A stretch of 64,000 bases of DNA from Deltaproteobacteria bacterium RIFCSPHIGHO2_01_FULL_43_49 (GCA_001798075.1 MGRG01000008.1:186001-250000); one strand, 5' to 3'; positions 1 to 9,905 are shown, numbered from the stretch's first letter. The notes: generated by a model not told the origin, from the letters alone. Made by a program: numbers and translations.

Positions 1-274
1 GGGCCAGTGTTGTTAGGAGACTCTCCATGCTGATGCCTGCCTTGAAGAGGGTGTGAAACTGCCTTGTCATTAAGACGATCTCCTCGTCTTTCACTTTTCT
101 AAAAAGTTGAAAGTCTTCTGGGAACCATCCTTTTCCTTGTATCTGTCTGACGGCCAGTGGAATCAAACCTTGTTCTGCAAGGAGGTGTTTGATGGGTTCA
201 CTTGCAGCCCCTTCCAGCTTGCCGGTAACAAGTATTCCTTTTTGATCTCTGGCACGGTAGGCGAAGAAAGGCAT
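1..274 (-). CDS. Type II secretion / type IV pilus inner-membrane protein GspF/PilC family, N-terminal part (runs off window)
   Basis: Reverse-strand translation from ATG at 274 gives MPFFAYRARDQKGILVTGKLEGAASEPIKHLLAEQGLIP, typical GspF/PilC N-terminus; overlaps the GspE stop codon (TAATG). Confidence 0.85.
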   Translation of the reverse strand, partial: MPFFAYRARDQKGILVTGKLEGAASEPIKHLLAEQGLIPLAVRQIQGKGWFPEDFQLFRKVKDEEIVLMTRQFHTLFKAGISMESLLTTLA

Positions 275-1965
275 TAATCCTCCTCTGTTACGCGTAAGAC
301 TTCTTCAAGTGTGGTGATTCCTTCTTCTATTTTGTGGATTCCGTCTTGCCTGATGTCGGTCAGACCCATTTTTCTTAACTCCTTTTCAATTTCAACATCG
401 CCGGCTTTTTTATAAATGAGTTCGCGAATTGTTTCTGTCATCGGAGCCAATTCAAAAAGACCGATTCTCCCGCTATAGCCGGTTAAATGACATTTTTTAC
501 ACCCTTTACCTTTGAATGCCTTTTTGACCATTTTTGCATAGGAACCCATTTTTTCTGGGTCAAGGGGTATCTCTTCGCGACATTGGGTACAAATTTTTCT
601 CACCAATCTTTGCGCCAAGACACCCTGAAGGGCAGAGCTGAGCAGGAACGGTTCAACCCCTAGATCCACAAGTCTGGAGATCGCTCCTGCTGCGGTGTTG
701 GTATGCAAAGTAGACAACACTAAGTGACCCGTGATAGCAGCGCGGACAGCAATGCTTGCTGTTTCGCCATCTCTAATTTCACCAATCATGATGACATCGG
801 GGTCTTGTCTCAAAACAGAACGCAAAATACTGGCAAAAGTGAGCCCTGCCTTTGCATTGATAGCCACTTGAGAAACCCCTTCAATTTCACTTTCGATAGG
901 GTCTTCAATGGTTATAATATTTAACTCCGACGAATTGATACGCATCAGTGATGCATACAAAGTCGTCGATTTTCCAGAACCGGTGGGCCCTGTTACCAAA
1001 AAAATTCCGTGACTTTTGGCAACCATCTCTGAAAAAATTTTGCGGTCATCCCTGGCAAGCCCTAAATCGTCGATGTTACGTAGTGATTCCTTTGCCAAGA
1101 GACGCAAAACAATTTTTTCTCCATATTGTGTGGGGCAGGTGGATATTCTCAAATCGAGGGTGCGACCCATCAAACGGAGTCGAACGCGCCCATCTTGAGG
1201 GATGCGATGCTCTGCGATGTCGAGACCTGCCATGATTTTGATTCGAGAGACGATGGCAATGTGCATATTGCGGGTAAAGGTTGCTCGTTCATTGAGAATG
1301 CCATCCAGGCGATAGCGGACACGACAGCTATCGTGGGAAGGTTCAATATGGATATCGCTGCCACCTTCTGCCCACGCATTGCAAATCAAGTCATTGACAG
1401 CGGTGATGACTCTCTGGCCGGCTGCGATCTCCTTGATCTTTTTAAATTCCATGTCACCAAGGCCGATTCCTTCTGTAATCGTCTCAACACTACTAATTCG
1501 CTTGCCAATTTCTTCTACAGGCTGTCTTGCATAGCCTTCATCAAGTTGATTCTGAATTTCTTGAGGACTTGCAAGGTAGGGGACGATCTCACGACCGACA
1601 GCTGCTTTGAGGTCATCGATTGCAAAGGAATCCAAAGGATTGGCCATGGCTACTTCAAGTTTATTGCCCAACTTCCTGATGGGGATTGCCCCATGACGTT
1701 TTGCAATAGCAGCCGGTATTTCTCTCAATAGGTGAGGATCAATTTTTTTGTTTTGTAGAGAAACAAAAGGGACTTTGAGTTGCCGACTCAAAAAATCAAG
1801 GAGCTGAGCCTCATTAATAAATCCTTTTTTGACGAGGACAAGCCCTAGGTCCTCACCTAAGTTTGCCTGAGTCACCTTGGCGACGGCGAGCTGTTCTTTA
1901 GTGATAAGACCATCCTTAATGAGATCCTGTGAAAACTTGGCGACGGAAGGGAGGGCTAAAGTCAT
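274..1965 (-). CDS. GspE/PilB family secretion/pilus assembly ATPase
   Basis: 563 aa; N-terminal MshEN-like domain; Walker A GPTGSGKSTTLYA; IEDPIE, GEIRDGETA motifs; CxxC...CxxC zinc motif near C-terminus. Confidence 0.95.
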   Translation of the reverse strand: MTLALPSVAKFSQDLIKDGLITKEQLAVAKVTQANLGEDLGLVLVKKGFINEAQLLDFLSRQLKVPFVSLQNKKIDPHLLREIPAAIAKRHGAIPIRKLGNKLEVAMANPLDSFAIDDLKAAVGREIVPYLASPQEIQNQLDEGYARQPVEEIGKRISSVETITEGIGLGDMEFKKIKEIAAGQRVITAVNDLICNAWAEGGSDIHIEPSHDSCRVRYRLDGILNERATFTRNMHIAIVSRIKIMAGLDIAEHRIPQDGRVRLRLMGRTLDLRISTCPTQYGEKIVLRLLAKESLRNIDDLGLARDDRKIFSEMVAKSHGIFLVTGPTGSGKSTTLYASLMRINSSELNIITIEDPIESEIEGVSQVAINAKAGLTFASILRSVLRQDPDVIMIGEIRDGETASIAVRAAITGHLVLSTLHTNTAAGAISRLVDLGVEPFLLSSALQGVLAQRLVRKICTQCREEIPLDPEKMGSYAKMVKKAFKGKGCKKCHLTGYSGRIGLFELAPMTETIRELIYKKAGDVEIEKELRKMGLTDIRQDGIHKIEEGITTLEEVLRVTEED

Positions 1966-2053
1966 GGTTTAATTATATAAAATTAAAGGGGACAAGGAAA
2001 GCACCAGAGTTAAAACTTGCAAAAGTTGAATCAAATTGCTTATATACGCCGCT

Positions 2054-2158
2054 CAATTCGCTCGCGCCGGCAAAGCCGGACGCTCGCTAAAGTCAGGTGG
2101 AGAATTCCATAGCTCCCCCTGACAACCCCCATCGGTTAGGGAATTTGTTGGCGAATTG
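2054..2158. repeat. Nested palindromic element (outer stem CAATTCGC/GCGAATTG; inner hairpins CCGGCAAAGCCGG and GTCAGGtGGAG...CTCCcCCTGAC)
   Basis: Inverted repeats read directly from sequence. Confidence 0.7.
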
Positions 2159-2168
2159 GTTAAAGATA

Positions 2169-2215
2169 GTAGTGAAAAAGTAGTGGGTGGCCCGCAGTGT
2201 TCTCTTTTTCACTAC
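2169..2215. repeat. Short D-type palindrome S1 (GTAGTGAAAAAG/CTTTTTCACTAC enclosing GGGTGGCCCGCAGTGTT)
   Basis: 12-bp perfect stem; core matches D-family repeats. Confidence 0.8.
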
Positions 2216-2225
2216 CACTTAAATT

Positions 2226-4010
2226 ATGATCAACGATTTTACAATTCGTGTCGCAACGGTGAATGGTTCTGGAAGCCAATCGGCGAACTCTATTTTAATC
2301 AAGGCCCTTTTTTACATGGGGATTCCCGTTGCCGGTAAGAATATTTTCCCATCCAACATTGCAGGACTCCCCACTTGGTACAACATTCGTGTCAGTAAAG
2401 ATGGCTATGTGGGTCACAGGCGTGACGCCGAGATTTTGGTGTTGATGAATGCAGACACCTTTCAAGAAGACCTCGCCGGGGCCAAGCCGGGAACCGTAGT
2501 CATTTATCATGATAAACTAACCCAGCCAGGCATGCGCTCCGATTTGGTTTATTATCCAATTCCTTTTCAAAAATTGGTGATGGAGTGTTGTGAAGTGGCG
2601 ACCTTACGCAAACTGGTGATCAATATGATTTATGTGGGTAGTGTGGCCGCGCTCCTCGATATCGATTTGAATCAAGTTCGCCATGCTTTGGAAAAACAGT
2701 TTCACAGCAAACCAAAAGCGGTTGATCTGAACTGGAAGGCCATCCAAGCGGGTGTTGATTATGTGAAAAAAAATATCAAGAAGAATGATCCTTTTCGTGT
2801 CAGTGCGATGGACAAAACAAAAGGCAAAATTTTGATTACAGGCAATGATGCGGCCGCGTTGGGCTGTTTGTTCGGGGGTTGCACTGTTTTTTCATGGTAT
2901 CCGATTACTCCAGCCTCCAGTGTCGGAGAAGCGGTTATCCAATATTTTTCAAAATATCGCCGCGAGTCCAAAGACAATCAGGCACGATTTGCCGTTGTTC
3001 AGGCGGAAGATGAATTGGCCGCTTTGGGAATGGCGATTGGGGCAGGGTGGGCAGGTGCTCGTGCGGCTACATCCACCTCGGGGCCCGGCATTAGTCTGAT
3101 GGCCGAGTTTGCGGGGTTGAGCTATTTTGCGGAAATCCCCGCGGTAGTTTTTGATGTTCAGCGTCTGGGCCCCTCAACCGGCCTTCCAACAAGGACCAGT
3201 CAGGGGGATATTATTTTTACCCAGTTTTTGTCCCATGGAGACACACAGCACTTGGCAGTGATTCCATCGAATCCTCAAGAGTGTTTTGAATTGTCTCAAG
3301 AGGCTTTTAATTTAGCAGAGGAATTTCAGACCTTGGTTTTTGTTTTGTCTGATCTTGATTTGGGCATGAACAACTGGATGTCGGAACCTTTTTCTTATCC
3401 TAAAGAACCTTTTCAACGTGGCAAGGTTTTAACGGCAGAGCAACTTGAGAAATTGGGTGGGTTTCACCGTTATGCAGATGTGGATGGCGATGGAATTTGT
3501 TATCGGACACTTCCAGGAACTAAACACCCCAAGGCCGCTTATTTTACACGGGGCTCTGGGCATACAGAGCAGGCGACCTATTCTGAGGACACAGAAGATT
3601 GGCAAGGTGTGTTGGATCGGATTGCTAAAAAAATTGAGACGGCGAAAGATAGAGTCCCTCAACCACTGATCGATAGAGTGAGTGGCGCTAAGATTGGATT
3701 GGTTGCCTATGGATCTTCTGATTGCGCATTAATAGAAGCGAGAGATTTTTTAAATGGAAAGGGTTTGAAGACAAATTATTTGAGAGTTAGGGGGTTGCCC
3801 CTCAATGGAAAAGTAGGGAAGTTTGTTGAAGAGTGTGACAGGGTCTATGTCGTCGAACAAAATCAACAAGGACAGATGGCGAATCTGATGAAAATGGCGT
3901 ATCCGGGGTTGGCGGGGAAGCTCAAGTCCGTTTTGCATTATGACGGACTCCCTATCGATGCTGCAAATATTACACAACAGATTTTGAATCGGGAAGGAAA
4001 GGCTAGTTAA
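2226..4010 (+). CDS. korA: 2-oxoacid:ferredoxin oxidoreductase, fused gamma-alpha subunit (KorA-type)
   Basis: 594 aa; N-terminal gamma domain (TVNGSGSQSANSILIKALFYMGIPV), alpha domain (GNDAAALGCLFGGCTVFSWYPITPASSVGE). Confidence 0.9.
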   Translation: MINDFTIRVATVNGSGSQSANSILIKALFYMGIPVAGKNIFPSNIAGLPTWYNIRVSKDGYVGHRRDAEILVLMNADTFQEDLAGAKPGTVVIYHDKLTQPGMRSDLVYYPIPFQKLVMECCEVATLRKLVINMIYVGSVAALLDIDLNQVRHALEKQFHSKPKAVDLNWKAIQAGVDYVKKNIKKNDPFRVSAMDKTKGKILITGNDAAALGCLFGGCTVFSWYPITPASSVGEAVIQYFSKYRRESKDNQARFAVVQAEDELAALGMAIGAGWAGARAATSTSGPGISLMAEFAGLSYFAEIPAVVFDVQRLGPSTGLPTRTSQGDIIFTQFLSHGDTQHLAVIPSNPQECFELSQEAFNLAEEFQTLVFVLSDLDLGMNNWMSEPFSYPKEPFQRGKVLTAEQLEKLGGFHRYADVDGDGICYRTLPGTKHPKAAYFTRGSGHTEQATYSEDTEDWQGVLDRIAKKIETAKDRVPQPLIDRVSGAKIGLVAYGSSDCALIEARDFLNGKGLKTNYLRVRGLPLNGKVGKFVEECDRVYVVEQNQQGQMANLMKMAYPGLAGKLKSVLHYDGLPIDAANITQQILNREGKAS

Positions 4011-4012
4011 CT

Positions 4013-5074
4013 ATGGCAGAACCACAATCACAAACAACACCTTCACAGCCGGCACAGCCCAAGACAAACCGGCTTGGGCTTACGAGACAACAATATACCG
4101 GCTCTCCATCCACTTTGTGTCCAGGTTGTGGGCATGATTCGATCACCAGTTCTCTTATTACCGCTTGTTTTGAACTTGGAGTGGATCCGGTGGATCTCAT
4201 CAAGATGAGTGGCATCGGCTGTTCTTCAAAAACACCGGCTTATTTCATGAGCCAATCGTTTGCCTTCAATGCGGTCCATGGAAGAATGCCCTCTGTCGCA
4301 ACAGGGGCTTTACTAGCTAACCGGGAGTTGAAGTGTATCGGGATCAGCGGTGATGGAGACACCGCCTCCATCGGGATGGGGCAATTTGTTCATTTGTTAA
4401 GGCGCAATGTCCCAATGCTTTATATCATTGAGAATAATGGTGTCTACGGTTTAACCAAGGGTCAATTTTCTGCAACGGCCGATTTAGGCTCCAAGCTAAA
4501 GTCAGGACTCGCCAATGAATTTCCGCCTGTTGATTGCTGTGCCCTTGCAATTGAACTCGGTTGCAATTATGTTGTTCGTTCTTTTTCAGGAGACAATAAA
4601 CAGTTGGTTCCTCTTATTAAAGCAGCATTGTCTCATAAAGGGACGGCTCTCTTAGATGTGATCAGCCCTTGTATTACTTTCAACAATCACGAAGGCTCCA
4701 CGATGAGCTATGATGCGGTTCGTGCCCACGACATTCCACTCCATGAAATTGGTTTTGTCCCCCACTTTGAACCGATTCAAGCCGATTTTGAGCCAGGGAC
4801 GACAAAAGACATCGTGCTGCCAGACGGTTCTCATATTCGTTTAAAAAAATTGAATCGCGATTATGATCCGACGAATAAACTTCTAGCCTTGAAAACTTTA
4901 GCAGAGTCTAAAGAAAAAGGGGAGCTCCTCACCGGCTTGATCTATATCCAGGAAGGAAAACCGGATTACAATGAACTGATGCACTTGAGCGACACCCCTT
5001 TAGCCCATCTGACCGAAAAGGAACTAAAACCAACACCTGCAGCACTTCAAGAGATCATGCAGGAGTTGATGTGA
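4013..5074 (+). CDS. korB: 2-oxoacid:ferredoxin oxidoreductase beta subunit (TPP-binding)
   Basis: 353 aa; CPGCGHDSI, GISGDGDTASIGMGQFVHLLRRN..ENNGVYGLTKGQFS. Confidence 0.93.
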   Translation: MAEPQSQTTPSQPAQPKTNRLGLTRQQYTGSPSTLCPGCGHDSITSSLITACFELGVDPVDLIKMSGIGCSSKTPAYFMSQSFAFNAVHGRMPSVATGALLANRELKCIGISGDGDTASIGMGQFVHLLRRNVPMLYIIENNGVYGLTKGQFSATADLGSKLKSGLANEFPPVDCCALAIELGCNYVVRSFSGDNKQLVPLIKAALSHKGTALLDVISPCITFNNHEGSTMSYDAVRAHDIPLHEIGFVPHFEPIQADFEPGTTKDIVLPDGSHIRLKKLNRDYDPTNKLLALKTLAESKEKGELLTGLIYIQEGKPDYNELMHLSDTPLAHLTEKELKPTPAALQEIMQELM

Positions 5075-5388
5075 TTCAAAAAGAGCTTGTCAAAAAACGT
5101 TTCCCAAATTGGTTGCCGATTCCGCGTTCCTTAAAAGCTGCTTCCCAAGCAATTGTTGTCTCGGAGGATGATTTGTTTCCCAAAGGGGAAGTTGTAAAAT
5201 TTTTTCAAGGCCAAGATTATGGTTTTATCAAGGACCAGCACGGCCGGGATATTTATTTTCACTTGAGTGAGTTGACTTTGGTTGGCCCCAAAAAATCTAG
5301 AGAGCATATTAAGGTGGGTGCCAAAATTGGCTATGATTTGTCGTGGACTTCCAAGGGGGAGCATGTCCGCCGCCTTAAGATATACTAA
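5071..5388 (+). CDS. Small protein with cold-shock (CSD/OB-fold) domain
   Basis: GEVVKFFQGQDYGFIKDQHGRDIYFHLSEL matches the CSD pattern; 4-bp overlap with korB. Confidence 0.75.
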   Translation: MIQKELVKKRFPNWLPIPRSLKAASQAIVVSEDDLFPKGEVVKFFQGQDYGFIKDQHGRDIYFHLSELTLVGPKKSREHIKVGAKIGYDLSWTSKGEHVRRLKIY

Positions 5389-5520
5389 AAATTCTAAACA
5401 CTAAATCCGAAATACTAAACAAATTCCAATGGCCCAAATTCAAATATCCCAAACGATTTGGATTTTGGAAAATTAGGATTTGTGATTTGTTTAGGATTTA
5501 GATATTAGAATTTAGGATTT
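5388..5520. repeat. AT-rich imperfect inverted repeat (AAATTCTAAacaCTAAATCC ... GGATTTAGatattAGAATTT)
   Basis: Left and right halves are reverse complements apart from small gaps. Confidence 0.7.
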
Positions 5521-5522
5521 CC

Positions 5523-6743
5523 ATGAAACGTTTTTGTTACTTAGTTTTTTTCATTATCCTGGGGTGCCCGTTTGTAACGGATGCACAAACATTAAGGTTG
5601 TGGGATTTGCCGAAGGCTTTCAAGACCTCCGAGTTTAGTTTTTTTCCCATCCCCGTTTTTGAAAACGATCCAGCCAGTGGCCAGCGCTATGGCTTCATGC
5701 CAACTTTTCTGATGAGAAATGAAAAAAATGAAATCATTTCTATTTTTGTCGCTGCTTATACTTATAACAGTATTGTGAACCACGGCGGTTTTGCCGGGGC
5801 CTTTTTGTATCCTTCTCCCGAGGAGCGCTTAAGATTATTTGTCCGCGCCAGCGAAAATTTTGAGAGAGATTATTATCTGCAATATCAAAACAATTTGGGT
5901 TTGGATGGCAAACTCGATTGGGAAGCGGAAGTTGAATATTGGCAAAATCCCTTTGAGATGTTTTTTGGTTTTGGACCCAATACCACCAAAAGTACGCAGA
6001 CCAATTTTGTTTCGAGTTTGTGGTGGCTTAAAGGAAGGGTTGCCTATGAATTTTTGCCTGACTTTCATCTTCAGCTGGAAGAAAAATTACTTCGCTTGAA
6101 GATGAAGCAAGGGGCGATCAATTCTCTAGCCGATACGCGGGCCTTTTTTGCGGGCAACTCCCAAGTAGGTGGTTTTAATCAATTCAATCATCGCCTTTCA
6201 CTCTTTTGGGATACGAGAGACGACGAGATTTTCACAAAAAAAGGGCATTATTTAGAATCCTACTTTTTGGCCTCTCATCAGACATTCAACGCGAATCGTT
6301 TTTTTGATGGTTTTGGATTGCATGCCAAAAAAGTTTTTACACTCAAAGATCGTTTTACAACGGTTGCATTTTTGCGCGTTGAACAATTGTTTGGTGACCA
6401 AATACCCTTTTTTCTGCAAAGTAATTTGGGCGGAGGCAATGATCTGAGAGCCTTTGTCGACAGGCGATTTGTGGGGAGGGGCCGTATTTTACTTGATTTG
6501 GAAGAACGGATTCGCATTGTTCGTTTGCGCATTTTGGGGGCCACAATTGAATTTTCACTCGATCCCTTCTTTGCAGTGGGACAGGTTTTTGATCGATGGG
6601 GAGAAGTTCGTTTTGCAAATCTCCAGCCGGTTGGGGGGATTGGTTTTCGTGGTTTAGCCCCTCCTTCTGTTGTGGGGCGAGTCGATTTAGGGTTCGGAAA
6701 AGAAGGTTTTGAAATCTTCACCACTTTGGACTATCCTTTTTGA
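5523..6743 (+). CDS. Outer-membrane beta-barrel protein, BamA/TamA surface-antigen-like
   Basis: 406 aa; signal peptide; barrel-like alternating pattern; ends in aromatic F (TTLDYPF); LGGGNDLRAFVDRRFVGRG. Confidence 0.75.
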   Translation: MKRFCYLVFFIILGCPFVTDAQTLRLWDLPKAFKTSEFSFFPIPVFENDPASGQRYGFMPTFLMRNEKNEIISIFVAAYTYNSIVNHGGFAGAFLYPSPEERLRLFVRASENFERDYYLQYQNNLGLDGKLDWEAEVEYWQNPFEMFFGFGPNTTKSTQTNFVSSLWWLKGRVAYEFLPDFHLQLEEKLLRLKMKQGAINSLADTRAFFAGNSQVGGFNQFNHRLSLFWDTRDDEIFTKKGHYLESYFLASHQTFNANRFFDGFGLHAKKVFTLKDRFTTVAFLRVEQLFGDQIPFFLQSNLGGGNDLRAFVDRRFVGRGRILLDLEERIRIVRLRILGATIEFSLDPFFAVGQVFDRWGEVRFANLQPVGGIGFRGLAPPSVVGRVDLGFGKEGFEIFTTLDYPF

Positions 6744-6751
6744 AAGGTGTT

Positions 6752-6886
6752 AAAAAGTAACGGGTCTTTTTGTTGAAAATGACGGGCTCCGGGTCGGCTC
6801 AGCTGCACGCCCTCCCCACAGATCGGGCTGACAGCATCGCCGACCACCCGTCATTTTCAACATTTCAAAGTACCCCGCAACTTTTT
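6752..6886. repeat. Nested palindromic element A1 (core 6772-6861, outer stem AAAAAGTaaCGGGT / ACCCCGcaACTTTTT)
   Basis: Core shared with 57168-57257; GTTGAAAATGACGGG/CCCGTCATTTTCAAC perfect stem. Confidence 0.85.
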
Positions 6887-6896
6887 AAATTTTTTT

Positions 6897-7694
6897 ATGA
6901 ATTCAATGATTGCTGCGGCGATTCAGATTACTGCGACTGATAACAAGAAGGAAAATTGGGAGAAGGTTGCGCGGTTTGTTGGCGAAGCAGTATCCAAAAA
7001 AGCAAATTTTATTGTTTTGCCAGAGCATTGGAATTGGTTGGGGAAATCTTCAGACAAAAAATCGGTTGCAGAACGCTTGGAAGGTCCAAGTATTCAATTT
7101 GTTCAAGAGCTTGCAAAAAAATATTCCTGTTGGATTGTAGCTGGTTCAATTGCGGAAACCAACGGTGATAAACCTCCTTTCAACACAACGGTTTTCATTC
7201 ATCCCGATGGGAAATTAGGAAAAGTCTATCGCAAGATTCATCTTTTTGATGCACAAGTGGCGGAAGGGCATAAGGAATCTGATTTTACTTCTGCGGGGCA
7301 GGATGTGGTGGTGGAGGATTTGGGTTGGGCGAATGTTGGTTTGAGTATTTGCTATGATGTCCGATTTCCTGAACTATATCGACAACTGGCTACGAAAGGG
7401 GCTGATGTCTTTGCCATCCCCTCCAATTTTACCATCTTTACAGGTGCCCCCCATTGGGAGGTTTTGGTTCGCGCCCGCGCGATCGAAAACCAATGCTTTG
7501 TTATCGCTGCGGATCAGACAGGTCTGACCGGAGCTGGCTGGGAAGCCCATGGGCACTCGATGATTGTTGACCCCTGGGGTGAAATTTTAGCTCAAGCTGG
7601 AAAACAAGAAGGTGTGATTGTTGTGACACTTGATTTCAGGAGACTTTCCGAGATTCGAAACAAAATGCCCGTCCACTCCCACCGAAAGTTGTAA
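6897..7694 (+). CDS. Carbon-nitrogen hydrolase (nitrilase superfamily, NIT2-like)
   Basis: 265 aa; catalytic triad contexts LPEHWN, YRKIHLFD, SICYDVRFPELYR. Confidence 0.92.
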   Translation: MNSMIAAAIQITATDNKKENWEKVARFVGEAVSKKANFIVLPEHWNWLGKSSDKKSVAERLEGPSIQFVQELAKKYSCWIVAGSIAETNGDKPPFNTTVFIHPDGKLGKVYRKIHLFDAQVAEGHKESDFTSAGQDVVVEDLGWANVGLSICYDVRFPELYRQLATKGADVFAIPSNFTIFTGAPHWEVLVRARAIENQCFVIAADQTGLTGAGWEAHGHSMIVDPWGEILAQAGKQEGVIVVTLDFRRLSEIRNKMPVHSHRKL

Positions 7695-7892
7695 AAATGC
7701 CCCCTCTGAAAAATTGCTTCCACTCGCTGGTTTCGAAAAGACGCTCCTCATTTTGGAGAGTTCCCCAAAATGGGAGCTCGACTCTCGTCCCGCTAATTGA
7801 TTAAACCCCCGCAAGGTATAGCGGGACTCCGAGACGCTTTTCTCAACCAGTTCGTTCGCGCAATTTTTCAACACCCCTCCAAGCGGGCATTT
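7695..7892. repeat. Cloverleaf-like nested palindrome B1
   Basis: Outer stems AAATGCCC/GGGCATTT and TGAAAAATTGC/GCAATTTTTCA; two inner hairpins; core shared with 61732-61891, 16685-16970 and 40019-40269. Confidence 0.85.
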
Positions 7893-7936
7893 AAGATTTT
7901 TCTTGATTTTTCGTGGTTTTAAATTAAAATGCTTTT

Positions 7937-8158
7937 ATGGCTAAAACGGCGACTTTATCGACGGTGATAGACTCCAGTGTCAAAAAGGCGGTGGATCAAT
8001 TTTGCGAGCAACGGGGCTTGAAATTGCGATACCTTGTCGAACAGGCATTGGTTGAGCAAATCGAGGATATGGTTGATTTGGAAGCCTACTGGGCAAGACA
8101 TTCCGAGGAAACGATTCCCTTCCATAAAATTCTTGCATCCCGCAAAAAGAGAAAATAA
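7937..8158 (+). CDS. RelB-like/ribbon-helix-helix antitoxin
   Basis: 73 aa, RHH-like N-terminus, directly upstream of a RelE-like toxin. Confidence 0.7.
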   Translation: MAKTATLSTVIDSSVKKAVDQFCEQRGLKLRYLVEQALVEQIEDMVDLEAYWARHSEETIPFHKILASRKKRK

Positions 8159-8160
8159 TC

Positions 8161-8433
8161 GTGCACGTCTACAAGATTGAATTTGTCAAAAGCGCTAAGA
8201 GGGAATTCGACAAATTACCATCTGCAATCCAAGATAAGATTATTGAGGCGCTCCACCTATTGTCCCAAAATCCCTTTTCCGAATTACTGCGTGTTAAAAG
8301 ATTGAAAGGGGCTGATTCACTCTATCGATTCCGCGTTGGAGATTATCGGATTGTTTATGAAATTAGATCCGACGTGCTTGTCATTGTCGTTATCAAAGTC
8401 GGGCATCGCAAAGACGTCTATCGGAATTTTTAA
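8161..8433 (+). CDS. RelE/ParE-family toxin
   Basis: 90 aa, GTG start; KREFDKLPSAIQDKI...LKGADSLYRFRVGDYRIVYEI...VIKVGHRKDVYR. Confidence 0.9.
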   Translation: MHVYKIEFVKSAKREFDKLPSAIQDKIIEALHLLSQNPFSELLRVKRLKGADSLYRFRVGDYRIVYEIRSDVLVIVVIKVGHRKDVYRNF

Positions 8434-8520
8434 CTGATCAAAAGATAGCGGCTGCTTTCTGACACCTACGTTTTCGAAGGCCCAAAATGATGGATTTAAA
8501 CTCACTCTCCATTGCCATAC

Positions 8521-8554
8521 GGTACCAGGTACCTGGTGGTAAATGGCGCTTACC
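8521..8554. repeat. REP-like palindromes CCAGGTACCTGG and GGTAAatggcgcTTACC
   Basis: Direct inspection; CCAGGTACCTGG (8525-8536) is a perfect palindrome. Confidence 0.6.
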
Positions 8555-9065
8555 GCTTTTCTGGAAAGAATAATGCTTTGACGCCTTCGAAGTATAAATC
8601 CATTTGATCTTGAGGAAGCTCTGCAGACCTTTTAGTAATGATGTTACGTTCGCCAATGGAACGATAACCACCAATGGAATGATGACCATTCTCATCCCAA
8701 TCTTCCCCTTCATGAAATACCACGACATCTTGATAAACAACGACACTAAATCTGTTTCCATTCCGCCGGATATCAACTTCCTCTATCAATTTATCCGGGT
8801 AAGGTGTAAATAACTTTAGGAATAAATGCCACTTTCCCCGATGAGTGGGTGTTTCTCTTTTGAAGTGAAAACCACCGTCCTCTCCTATGCCGCCGCAGCT
8901 TGGAATATAAGAACTTAGAACATCATGGTCACAAGCAGCTTCTCTCTCAAATTCTCTGAGATTCCTTCCAGCCATTTCATTCAGGAGATGATACAAAGAA
9001 TCTGTTTTCTCTGGGGTTTTAGCGCATCTCATAAATAACACCTGCTTTTCACTTCTCCTTCCCAC
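8550..9065 (-). CDS. Hypothetical protein (171 aa)
   Basis: Open frame, no recognised family. Confidence 0.45.
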   Translation of the reverse strand: MGRRSEKQVLFMRCAKTPEKTDSLYHLLNEMAGRNLREFEREAACDHDVLSSYIPSCGGIGEDGGFHFKRETPTHRGKWHLFLKLFTPYPDKLIEEVDIRRNGNRFSVVVYQDVVVFHEGEDWDENGHHSIGGYRSIGERNIITKRSAELPQDQMDLYFEGVKALFFPEKR

Positions 9066-9119
9066 TTATATATCGGTTCCTTTCAAAAAATGTTGCTAAA
9101 ATTTCCGACGGGGCGAGAA

Positions 9120-9905
9120 TTACAATAATTTCAAATAGTTAGCGAGGGTGTTTTGATAATCGTGAGCATTCAGGAAGAAGGCGTCATTGTGGCTGCCGCG
9201 ATCCAGCCAAAGATGCTGTTTGGAATCAGGGGAGTTTTCATAAAGTTTCAACCCTTGAGAAAAGGGAATAATCTCGTCGTTTTTGCTGTGGATGAAAAGT
9301 TTGGGAACATCGATTTTACCAATTTTTTCGATGTTGTTGAATTTGTCACCAGCCAGGAATGCCAAAAAGGGATAATGAGCCCTTGCCATTTCTTTGAGAG
9401 AAACAAAGGGACTTTCTAAAATGATTCCTGCAACCGGGTTTTGTGTTGCAACCTCTAGGGCAACAGCACAACCCAACGATTCTCCATAGAAAAGGATGTT
9501 TTTGGGATCTTTCTTTCGTTGATTGATTAAATAATCATAGGCTGCGAGCCCATCTTGGTAGAGATTTTGCTCCGAAGGAGTCCCTTCACTTTTTCCAAAA
9601 CCAGAATAATCAAAAATGAAAATAGAAACGCCAGTCTCATGTAAAATTTTGATCTTATCGAGGCGATGGCTGATATTGCCCGCATTGCCATGAAAGAAAA
9701 GAAGGCTGGCTTTTTCTTGGGGATGCTCAATCCACCAGCCGTAAAGTTTGCGCCCATCTTTCGTTTGGAAGACGTCTTCTATAAAGACACGCCCAATTTT
9801 TAGAGGGTCCGCGATTAATTCACGTTCTGGAAAATAGACAAGAAGGCGTTCTACAAAATCGGAAAAATTAAAAGCCATTAATCCTAAGCTCAAGAAAAAC
9901 CACAT
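9120..9905 (-). CDS. Alpha/beta hydrolase (BEM46/YfhR-like)
   Basis: 261 aa; HGNAGNISHRLDK, GESLGCAVA nucleophile elbow, SHNDAFF. Confidence 0.88.
   Translation of the reverse strand: MWFFLSLGLMAFNFSDFVERLLVYFPERELIADPLKIGRVFIEDVFQTKDGRKLYGWWIEHPQEKASLLFFHGNAGNISHRLDKIKILHETGVSIFIFDYSGFGKSEGTPSEQNLYQDGLAAYDYLINQRKKDPKNILFYGESLGCAVALEVATQNPVAGIILESPFVSLKEMARAHYPFLAFLAGDKFNNIEKIGKIDVPKLFIHSKNDEIIPFSQGLKLYENSPDSKQHLWLDRGSHNDAFFLNAHDYQNTLANYLKLL

Noticed and set aside
1126-1731. 201-aa + strand ORF antisense to the GspE/PilB gene
   Set aside because: Shadow ORF; the minus-strand frame encodes a clear ATPase and the antisense product has no recognisable features.
6278-6724. 148-aa minus ORF opposite the outer-membrane protein gene
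   Set aside because: Low-complexity, Pro/Lys/Arg/Ser-rich antisense translation; shadow of a real gene.
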